Positions 8,951 to 15,887 of a DNA stretch of 64,000 bases are shown piece after piece (the stretch's first letter is position 1; each line of letters begins with the position of its first letter). A program made the translations under genes and the position numbers. Location: NCBI GenBank assembly GCA_038503075.1, contig JBCAML010000020.1, positions 1 through 64,000 on the forward strand, in the 5' to 3' direction. The notes beneath the pieces were generated by a model. The model saw only the letters and a program-made list of their open reading frames with translations, was not told the origin of the DNA and searched no databases. The stretch is from Gyromitra esculenta (taxonomy: Eukaryota > Ascomycota > Pezizomycetes > Pezizales > Discinaceae).

Positions 8951-9360
8951 TCTCAAGGAGCGAGATTCTCGTCAAGCTCTCAGGTATCCCCCGAGATAAG
9001 CAGTGCTACTTGAACGAGAAACCAACGACAGGAGAGTGTGCGAGGATTCTACAGGCTCTACTAATGGTTCAAGTTATGATGACTTGAAGACGGCGACGGC
9101 GAAAGATTACGAGGTGTAACCTGAGGTTGTATTTGCAAGATACAGCGAGTGTACAATAGAAGACGTTGCTTAAAGAAAGAAGAAGGAAAAGTACAAGATG
9201 AGGGGAATCCCTTCGCTTATATACCACGTTCCAACTCTTTCGATGACAAAGACATGACTCATAGTAACGAGTAACCCATAGAAACACAAGGAACACCAAC
9301 GAAATCCGACAACCATGTACCCATGTACCTAACCGATCAACATAACAACCATCCATGAAA
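8951..9360 (-). mobile_element. Element A 5' LTR
   Basis: 410 bp, minus-strand ends TTTCA...TGAGA. It holds a TATATAA box near 9219-9225, then a pyrimidine-rich stretch and the AAGCAACGT self-primer at 9163-9171, giving a plausible start 45-50 bp after the TATA. The structured leader runs from there to the LTR end. Confidence 0.92.
8968..9143 (-). promoter_or_regulatory. Structured LTR leader RNA: four covarying hairpins
   Basis: Four hairpins lie between the RNA start and the PBS (plus coordinates): GTAT/ATAC at 9129-9143; GATTAC/GTAACC at about 9105-9121; TTCAAGT/ACTTGAA at 9068-9088; and a terminal bipartite hairpin at 8968-9018. In sense, the terminal hairpin is an outer stem CTCGTTCAAG/CTTGACGAG enclosing the linker TAGCACTGCT and an inner hairpin CTCGGG-GGATA-CCTGAG. 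Other LTRs here have different stems that still pair, with the same GGATA loop and TAGCACTG linker. See the findings for the comparison. The function is unknown; packaging, priming or translation control are possible. Confidence 0.7.
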
Positions 9361-9488
9361 GTGAGCTCCTGCCAACATCAGGCATAGTTAAGGTCGGGGT
9401 GATTAAAAACTTTTCCAGTGCCGAAGTATCTACTAGGTCTTCAGCGGGTTCCCAGGTAGGGTGAGCATATCCGGTCCATTCAACGAGG
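9361..9488 (-). pseudogene. Element beta pol: chromodomain C-terminal piece
   Basis: The minus strand encodes QYLVEWTGYAHPTWEPAED and then a tail ending GRSS, the second half of the chromodomain missing from the beta pol segment at 15888. It is bounded by the TACTG TSD of gamma (9489-9493) and the GTGAG TSD of A (9361-9365). Removing gamma/B and A restores continuity with the pieces at 15888 and 3542. Confidence 0.88.
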
Positions 9489-9493
9489 TACTG

Positions 9494-9670
9494 TCTCACG
9501 GTTGTGCCTCGAGTTAAGCCCTTCAGTATCCCTGAAGGTGAGCAGTGCTACTTAAGCGAGGTGACAACACGTTTTGAAGAGTGCGACGTATTCTACAGGT
9601 TCTACGAGGATATCTTTTATCTCAAGGCGAGATAAGTGCAGCGAGGGAGACAGCGACAGCGGGGATTCTG
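9494..9670 (-). mobile_element. LTR gamma, left piece
   Basis: U5-end part of a solo LTR starting TCTCACGG, with the terminal hairpin (about 9508-9560) and the ATCTC/GAGAT hairpin (near 9628-9645). It is interrupted after TTCTG (9666-9670) by element B; the remainder is at 15634-15887. Its outer TSD is TACTG (9489-9493 and 15888-15892). Confidence 0.9.
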
Positions 9671-10008
9671 TCTCAGGGGGCGAGGTTTATAATGTTCCAC
9701 AGGCTCTACGAAGTGTTTCAAGTATAGAAGACTTGAGGACGGCGACAGCGTAAGGTTATCTGGTGTAACCGAGGTTTGTATTTGTAGAATACGAAAGGTA
9801 CAATAGAAGACGTTGCTTAAGGAAAGAAGAAGGAAAAGTACAACAAGAGGGGGAATCCCTTCGCTTATATACCTCATTCCAACTCGTTCGATGACAAAGA
9901 CTTGACTCATTGCAACGGAAACCCAAAGAAACATAAGGAACAACAACGTGACACAATAACCTTGCACCCGTATACCCGACGAACCAACGAAAACAGTCAT
10001 CCATGAAA
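9671..10008 (-). mobile_element. Element B 3' LTR
   Basis: 338 bp, starting TCTCAGGGGGCGAGG on plus and ending CCATGAAA. The purine-rich strand of the adjoining 10009-10020 forms the polypurine tract. It keeps the TCAAGT/ACTTGA, GGTTA/TAACC and GTATT/AATAC hairpins, the ACGTTGCTT self-primer complement and a TATATAA box, but not the terminal GGATA-loop hairpin. Confidence 0.9.
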
Positions 10009-10020
10009 GTACCCCCTCCT

Positions 10021-13000
10021 TTATAGCCGTGAGCTCCTGCGAACACTAACCAGTCCTTCCTTGGGTTTACTCGGATATTGTCGGTGAAATACATCCACTG
10101 CTTCAGTCTCCGTATGATAGTTAGCTGGTTCCCACGTAGGCAAGGCATAACCTGTCCATTCAACCAGATATTGCAGTTTTCCATAACGAATACGAGAATC
10201 TAGGATACTCTCGACAAGATATTCTTCATGATCGTTGACTTGAACCGGGGGTGGTGGTGGGATAATCTGGCCCGGGAGTGGGTCAACAGGGGCAGCTTTG
10301 ATCAGTGAGACGTGAAATACTGGATGGTATTTCATGGACGGTGGCAAGTCGATTTCATAGGCATGCGCAGAGATTATTCGTTTCACAGGGAAGGGACCAC
10401 TCCACTTCCAGTCCAATTTCCTAGAATTCCTAGTCGTCCTCATGTTCTTCATGGATATGAAGACAAGGTCGTTGACCTTGAATGAAGGGGCGGGGGTACG
10501 GTGTTGATTGGCACTGGACTCGAAAGTATCTTGTGCTGTCCTCATTTGAACTCGAAGGAAGTCTCTAAGTTCTTCCATCTTAGAGGCAAAGTCATTGGCA
10601 TCGAGGGTTTGGGGGGAGCGGTCGTTTGAAACAACGGAAGTATCAAAGCGGGGATGGTAACCATAGTTGGCGAAGAAGGGTGTAGCTTTCGTACTAGCTG
10701 ACTCTTGGTTATTAGCAGCGAACTCCGCGATAGGTAACCATTTTGTCCAGTCGTCTTGTTGGTAAGAAACATAGCACCGAAGATATTGTTCCATAACGGC
10801 ATTAAGACGTTCGGTTTGACCATCTGTTTCTGGATGGAAAGACGTTGACATCCGAGCGGAGATATTCAGGCGTTGGCAAAGATGTTTCCAAAACTTAGCG
10901 GTAAACTGCGTTCCTCTGTCCGAAGTAATATGGGAAGGTAGTCCATGGAGTTTCCAGACATTTTGGAGGTAGAGTTCAGCTGTTTGCTCGGCGTTGACGG
11001 TTGTATTGCAAGGAATAAGGTGCCGCATCTTCGAGAGTCGATCCACCACAACCATAATAGCATCGAAGCCGTTAGACTCTGGGAGACCGGTAACGAAGTC
11101 CATTGATAGCTCTTCCCAAGGGCGATTAGGAATTGGGAGTGGTTTCAGGACGCCTTGGGTACCGAGGGTGCTTGGTTTTGCTCGTCGACAGATATGACAG
11201 TTCCGCGTATAACGGCCAATATACTCTCTCATCTTCGGCCAATAAAAATGCCTTGAGACGAGTTCAAAGGATTTTTCGCGTCCCGGGTGACCGGCTGATG
11301 GGGCGTCATGATGTCGTTGTAGAATGAGGAGGCGAAGAGGGTCGTGATCGGGGACATAGAGCTTTTGTCGGTAGAATAAGCGGTTATTGGTTTCAGTACA
11401 ATCGCCTAAGGTGATTTCCTTAGATTGTCGTTCCCCATTTCTAAGTGCTAGAAGGATTTTTTGTGGGAACGGGTCAGCGATATATCCTTGATTCATTAAT
11501 TCTTCGAGGGGGGCATCCAATTCAGCGGGTTCGTTTGATAAAGAACCCGAAAACAAACTCAACTTAGGGTCAACGTTCTTCTCCTTTAAGACTACTTGGT
11601 GTTGGTGTCTTAGTCTTTCATCCCCTTCTTCAGGGAGATCTCCTGATCTCCGAGTCAGTGCATCCGGTTTTCCTCCTTGTACTCCTGGTCTATAGGTAAT
11701 AACGAAGTCAAAACGTGAAAGGTATTCGGCCCATCTAACTTGTCGTCGATTAAGTTGCTTGGTGGTCATGAAATATTCCAAGTTTTTATGGTCAGTAATA
11801 ACCGAGATGGGTAGTTCTGATCCTTCAAGCTCTGGTCTCCATTCCTCGAAACAGCGTATAATCGCAAGAAGTTCCTTGTCATAAATCTCGTAGTTGCATT
11901 CAGCAGGTGAATGCTTCTTGGAGAAGAAAGCTACAGGATGAAGTACGCCGTTATCGTCAAGTTGGGAGAGAACACCACCGGAGACGAAGTCGGAAGCATC
12001 GGATTCCACGAAGATTTTCTTCCGGGGGTCGAAGTGGATGAGGACGGGGGCCTTGGTAAAGGCATCTTTCAGGGCTTCGAACGCGAGTTCCGCTTCGACT
12101 GTCCATTCAAAGACAACACCTTTTCTTGTAAAAGCAGTAAGGGGGGCGGCTAGTCGGGAGAATCCTAGGATGAATCGCCGGTAAAAATTTGCGAAGCCAA
12201 GGAAAGCTTGTACATCTTTGACTGACTTTGGACGGTTCCAATCTCGGACGGCTTTAAGTTTATCATCGTCCATTTTTATACCTTCGGGGGTTAGTATTAG
12301 GCCCAGGTATTTGATGGATTGCACGTGGAACTCGCACTTCTCAGGTTTGAGAAGGATATTATTGGCCTTAAGTGCGTCGAGGACCTGTCTGACATGTATC
12401 TTATGTTCGGCGAGGGTATCGCTATAAATTAGGATATCGTCAAGATAAGCGGTGCAGAAGAGGTCTAGGTATTCTCGGAGGGAATCGTTTACGAATCGTT
12501 GGAATGTGCCGGGGGCGTTGGTAAGGCCGAATGGCATTACCATATACTCATATAGGCCATATCGAGTTCGGAAGGCAGTTTTCCATTCCTCTCCTTCGGC
12601 GATGCGGATCTGATGAAAGCCATCACGTAGGTCAAGTTTTGAGTACCATTGAGCTTTCGCAAGTCGATCCAGTGTTTCCTTGACCAAAGGGGAGGTGTAA
12701 CGATCTTTTATCGTGAGAGCATTAAGGCCACGGTAGTCCACGCACAGACGAAGGGATCCGTCAGGTTTAGCGGCGAAGAGGACTGGGGAGCCGGCAGAAG
12801 AAGAACTAGCACGGATAAAGCCTTTTTCCAGATTGTCTTCGATATATTTCTTGAGAACTAGAAGTTCATCTCGTGACATACCATAAAGTGGGCCAAATGG
12901 TGGTTCCTTGCCTTCTTGCAGGGTGATCTTATGGTCATAAGGTCGTCGGGGGGGGAGTCCTTGAGCTTTAGCCTTGTCAAACATATCTAGGTATTCGTGG

Positions 13001-13701
13001 TACTCGGCGGGTATTCGTTGTCTCCACTCTTCTTTGGTAGTCTTGCTATCAAGGACTCTGTTAATTTCGTAGAGGGACATGGAATACACTTGAATACCCT
13101 TCTTCCTGGCGAGCATGCGGAAGCTAGCTGCGCCAATAAAGGCGGCATTTAGTTTTGCTGGAGGAGGAATGGCGGCGGCTGAGACGACGGGTTGCTTGGG
13201 GGCACAGTGGGTGGTGCAGAATTCAGAATTGAATTCAATGCTTTTGTTCGCAAATTGTAGATGAACGTCATGGAGGTTCATCCAAGGGATACCGAGTACT
13301 AGGGGGTAATGGCCTAGCTTGGTAACGAAGAAGGGGGCTTTCTCAGTATGCTGCTGGATGGAAAGTCCTAGATGGCAAAGATTTGTAATATCTCCCGAGG
13401 CAATTGTTCGGCCGTCAATGACTTCCAATTGGCGAGGGATTTTTAGGGGAGATAAGGGAAGGGAATGGTGACGCACGAAGTTTTCATCGATGAAAGCGAA
13501 CCCTGAGGCTCCAGTGTCAAGAAGTGCGTGTGTTTTTATGATTTTATTTTGGTGGGAGAGACTACATGAAACTACAAAATGTTCCCCATCCAAATTATCC
13601 TCCACACACACATCCGACACTGAAAACCCAGAAATAGAGAACGCTGACAAAGGAGAAAAAGGAACCAGAGCAGGGTCACATGGCGACTCTGGTTGAACTA
13701 G
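10021..13701 (-). CDS. pol: Element B Pol polyprotein (PR-RT-RNaseH-IN-chromodomain)
   Basis: About 1,226 residues, the same length and domain order as element A Pol. Seen in order are DTGASGFAFID (protease), YLDDILIYSD (RT), ESDASDF (RNase H), H-H and C-x2-C of the integrase zinc finger (NCHICRRAK), SMDFVTGLP, TSDRGTQFTAKF, ETDGQTERLN, and a chromodomain with LVEWTGYALPTWEP. The frame opens at the slippery site without an ATG. It is uninterrupted with catalytic motifs intact, and it differs from A by scattered, mostly conservative changes concentrated near the RNase H/integrase linker and the C-terminal tail. Together with the near-identical LTRs this is the best candidate here for an active element. 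Confidence 0.95.
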   Translation of the reverse strand, partial: LVQPESPCDPALVPFSPLSAFSISGFSVSDVCVEDNLDGEHFVVSCSLSHQNKIIKTHALLDTGASGFAFIDENFVRHHSLPLSPLKIPRQLEVIDGRTIASGDITNLCHLGLSIQQHTEKAPFFVTKLGHYPLVLGIPWMNLHDVHLQFANKSIEFNSEFCTTHCAPKQPVVSAAAIPPPAKLNAAFIGAASFRMLARKKGIQVYSMSLYEINRVLDSKTTKEEWRQRIPAEYHEYLDMFDKAKAQGLPPRRPYDHKITLQEGKEPPFGPLYGMSRDELLVLKKYIEDNLEKGFIRASSSSAGSPVLFAAKPDGSLRLCVDYRGLNALTIKDRYTSPLVKETLDRLAKAQWYSKLDLRDGFHQIRIAEGEEWKTAFRTRYGLYEYMVMPFGLTNAPGTFQRFVNDSLREYLDLFCTAYLDDILIYSDTLAEHKIHVRQVLDALKANNILLKPEKCEFHVQSIKYLGLILTPEGIKMDDDKLKAVRDWNRPKSVKDVQAFLGFANFYRRFILGFSRLAAPLTAFTRKGVVFEWTVEAELAFEALKDAFTKAPVLIHFDPRKKIFVESDASDFVSGGVLSQLDDNGVLHPVAFFSKKHSPAECNYEIYDKELLAIIRCFEEWRPELEGSELPISVITDHKNLEYFMTTKQLNRRQVRWAEYLSRFDFVITYRPGVQGGKPDALTRRSGDLPEEGDERLRHQHQVVLKEKNVDPKLSLFSGSLSNEPAELDAPLEELMNQGYIADPFPQKILLALRNGERQSKEITLGDCTETNNRLFYRQKLYVPDHDPLRLLILQRHHDAPSAGHPGREKSFELVSRHFYWPKMREYIGRYTRNCHICRRAKPSTLGTQGVLKPLPIPNRPWEELSMDFVTGLPESNGFDAIMVVVDRLSKMRHLIPCNTTVNAEQTAELYLQNVWKLHGLPSHITSDRGTQFTAKFWKHLCQRLNISARMSTSFHPETDGQTERLNAVMEQYLRCYVSYQQDDWTKWLPIAEFAANNQESASTKATPFFANYGYHPRFDTSVVSNDRSPQTLDANDFASKMEELRDFLRVQMRTAQDTFESSANQHRTPAPSFKVNDLVFISMKNMRTTRNSRKLDWKWSGPFPVKRIISAHAYEIDLPPSMKYHPVFHVSLIKAAPVDPLPGQIIPPPPPVQVNDHEEYLVESILDSRIRYGKLQYLVEWTGYALPTWEPANYHTETEAVDVFHRQYPSKPKEGLVSVRRSSRL

Positions 13702-14945
13702 TTTAAAGACTCGACAGAGTCTGCTGCATCAAAGGCAGAAAAGCGAGGTGGTAGAGGCGGTGGAAAGACAGAAGGAGCAGGAGGAGCGGCGGCGGCATTA
13801 ATAACAGCTCCCCTCATAGCGGGGCGCTTGGAGGCGGATGGGCAGTTGGAAAAAATATGTCCTTCTCCTGCGCAGAACAGACAGCGATTATTGGTTTGTC
13901 TCCAGGACTTCTCTTCAGGGGACAGTTTTCTCCTTCCGTTTATTTGAACATATCGTTGTTCAGGGGCGGGGCGAGAGGTGGAGGTGCGGCCGAATGAGAG
14001 ATCCATGGGGACAAGCCCACCAGGGGCGAAGGACGACGAAGCGGGGGTATAGGCGGCGGGGGCAGCGGCAGGGGCGGTGAATTGTCCCATGGTGTTGCGG
14101 ACAGCATTTTTCTTCTCCTCTCTTCTTGCTCGGATTCGGTTATCCAGGCGGAGGAGGAAAGCGCAGAGGGAAGTGAAGGTAGTGGGGAAGTCAGCAACAG
14201 TCACTACCGCTTCTTTCAGCTCGTCCGACATGCCGTACTCCAGAGCGTCATTTTTGGCCGACTCATCGTAGTTGAGGCGTCCCATGATGCGTTGAAAGTC
14301 AGCAAGGTAAGCGGAGAAGTCTCGCTTCCCTTGTCGGAGTTGGTGCAATTCGCGGCGGGCAGTGCCGAGAGGGTCGGGATCGCCGAAGGCTGATTCCAGA
14401 GCGGTGATCAAATCGGCAGCGGAGTTCCATGTGGTAGTTCCGTCAGGGAGGACGGAGTGGCGAACTTGTTCGAGAGCGGCTCCCTCAAGGCGGCTGATGG
14501 CATATAACACCATGTTGTTGTTGTTGGAGAATCGGTCGGCGTTGACTGAGAGCTTCGATCTGAGTTGGAGAACAAACCCAGGGAGTTTATCGCGAGACCC
14601 ATTGAACTTATCTGGGTCAGGCATTTTATCCGAACGGCCTCCTTGTGTGTGAGCGGGAGGGGGTGGCGGCGACGGTGCAGGTGGTGGGGGAGCGACATTT
14701 TGCAGGCGGGCGATTTCTGCTTCGGCTGCCTGTAATTGGGATTGGCAGGTATTAAATCTTGCCGTCATGTTGTTACGCTCTTGTGTGGCCTCTTCCAGCT
14801 GTAGGTCTGCATATGTGAGGTTGTCGACCCGTTGTTGATAATGGGATCGGATTTCCTCATAGGCAGAGGCGAGGTCGGCGTTGGCGGCGGCCTGGAAGTT
14901 CTCGAAGGTTGGGAAGGTCCAGGGGGCGGGGGCGGGGTTGCTCAT
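13698..14945 (-). CDS. gag: Element B Gag
   Basis: 415 residues starting MSNPAPAPWTF, with the same architecture as A Gag: coiled-coil-like N-terminal half, PPPPAPSPPPPP linker, capsid-like segment with GTARRELHQLRQGKRDFSAY, and CCHC knuckle CLFCAGEGHIFSNC. It ends ESLN-TAG overlapping the frameshift heptamer. The start is supported by the same position in A and D. Confidence 0.94.
   Translation of the reverse strand: MSNPAPAPWTFPTFENFQAAANADLASAYEEIRSHYQQRVDNLTYADLQLEEATQERNNMTARFNTCQSQLQAAEAEIARLQNVAPPPPAPSPPPPPAHTQGGRSDKMPDPDKFNGSRDKLPGFVLQLRSKLSVNADRFSNNNNMVLYAISRLEGAALEQVRHSVLPDGTTTWNSAADLITALESAFGDPDPLGTARRELHQLRQGKRDFSAYLADFQRIMGRLNYDESAKNDALEYGMSDELKEAVVTVADFPTTFTSLCAFLLRLDNRIRARREEKKNAVRNTMGQFTAPAAAPAAYTPASSSFAPGGLVPMDLSFGRTSTSRPAPEQRYVQINGRRKLSPEEKSWRQTNNRCLFCAGEGHIFSNCPSASKRPAMRGAVINAAAAPPAPSVFPPPLPPRFSAFDAADSVESLN
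13701..13707 (-). promoter_or_regulatory. -1 ribosomal frameshift site T TTA AAC (element B)
   Basis: Minus-strand codons TCT TTA AAC TAG at the end of gag. A slip of -1 on T TTA AAC leads into the pol frame, which is open from here to 10021. Confidence 0.85.
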
Positions 14946-15001
14946 GGTGGCGTTTGAGGGTGGTGTGGCAGTGTGTAAAAGCGGGGTAGAGGGTGTGGAT
15001 G

Positions 15002-15300
15002 AGGAAGCAACGTAATCTCACTTCCTCAATTGTTGCTAGAGTCTGCGTTGTTACAGACACTTGCGATGGTATTGACGCGGAGGTACTCGGAATCTAGCCA
15101 CTCAGGTAGGACTAGCGAGGGCTCAGTGGTCTCTGTAGGTTTTCGCGATGTCACACAAGGGAACAAACACACAAAGGATTGATGAATCCAAGTTGTAAAG
15201 CCCATGAAGTAAGTATGACTCCAAGGGGGTTTGAACACGTGGCCTTGTGTGGGAAAAGGTACACAGTATACCGCTGAGCTAAGGAAGCAACGTAATCTCA
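15002..15300 (-). mobile_element. tRNA-derived SINE-like insert at the element B LTR/PBS junction
   Basis: About 261 bp (15021-15281) flanked by 19-bp direct repeats (15002-15020 and 15282-15300) that duplicate the LTR end plus PBS. On the minus strand it begins TAGCTCAGCGG, a perfect pol III A-box (15271-15281), followed 45 nt later by GTTCAAACC, a B-box (15228-15236). This is the spacing found in tRNA genes. It does not fold as a full tRNA, since the acceptor and T stems do not pair. The long TSD fits LINE-mobilised SINE insertion. No poly(A) tail is seen. Confidence 0.65.
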
Positions 15301-15633
15301 AGGGGCGAGGTTTATAATGTTCCACAGGCTCTACGAAGTGTTTCAAGTATAGAAGACTTGAGGACGGCGACAGCGTAAGGTTATCTGGTGTAACCGAGGT
15401 TTGTATTTGTAGAATACGAAAGGTACAATAGAAGACGTTGCTTAAGGAAAGAAGAAGGAAAAGTACAACAAGAGGGGGAATCCCTTCGCTTATATACCTC
15501 ATTCCAACTCGTTCGATGACAAAGACTTGACTCATTGCAACGGAAACCCAAAGAAACATAAGGAACAACAACGTGACACAATAACCTTGCACCCGTATAC
15601 CCGACGAACCAACGAAAACAGTCATCCATGAAA
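15296..15633 (-). mobile_element. Element B 5' LTR
   Basis: 338 bp, identical to the 3' LTR except near its start (TCTCAAGGGG against TCTCAGGGGG). TATATAA, the self-primer sequence and three of the four leader hairpins are present; the terminal hairpin block is absent. Confidence 0.9.
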
Positions 15634-15887
15634 TTCTGAGATAGAATCGAGGTAGTATTTCGACGACTTTACAGCAGAAGGTAACGAGAACGTTGCTTAA
15701 GGAAAGAAAGAGAAAGAGAACACAAGCGACCAAAATCCTCCTTTTAAATACCCCGCTTTCTCGTAACACAAACAGCCATCTGGCAACAGCCGAAACATAA
15801 CCGAAAGACAAAGCCATTATACTCAAAGAAAACCCTTCGTAACTTCCACAACCATCCTAGCCCATTACCCGATTCTTATCCGTGAAA
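15634..15887 (-). mobile_element. LTR gamma, right piece
   Basis: Continues the solo LTR cut by B. It includes the second half of the TTCT/AGAA hairpin, GAACGTTGCTTAAGG, a TTTAAATA promoter box and the end CGTGAAA. The TSD TACTG follows at 15888-15892. Confidence 0.88.

Larger units (their letters stand above)
3548..9360 (-). mobile_element. Element A: full-length Gypsy (Tf1/sushi-like) retrotransposon
   Basis: 5.8 kb, with 410-bp LTRs at 3548-3957 and 8951-9360 and an exact GTGAG TSD (3543-3547 and 9361-9365), inserted at the extreme 3' end of beta pol. Gag and pol frames are intact and joined by a -1 frameshift signal. The LTRs differ at 10 of 410 positions, nine of them transitions. It is potentially autonomous on coding grounds. 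Confidence 0.93.
9671..15633 (-). mobile_element. Element B: young full-length Gypsy retrotransposon
   Basis: Bounded by 338-bp LTRs (9671-10008 and 15296-15633), with exact TSD TTCTG (9666-9670 and 15634-15638), inserted in solo LTR gamma. The LTRs differ at one base that I can see, so insertion is recent. Gag and pol are intact and joined by the same frameshift site. Its LTRs lack the terminal hairpin block of the related LTR at 28602, and a SINE-like insert sits at its LTR/PBS junction. Confidence 0.93.

Noticed and set aside
8968..9018. Terminal LTR hairpin as a twister or hammerhead ribozyme
   Set aside because: The CACTGC linker recalls part of the twister consensus, but the remaining conserved segments and pseudoknot partners are missing, and there is no hammerhead CTGATGA core.
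15026..15826. 266-codon minus-strand frame across the element B LTR and insert
   Set aside because: It crosses an LTR, its TATA region and the SINE-like insert; no protein family features, so chance.
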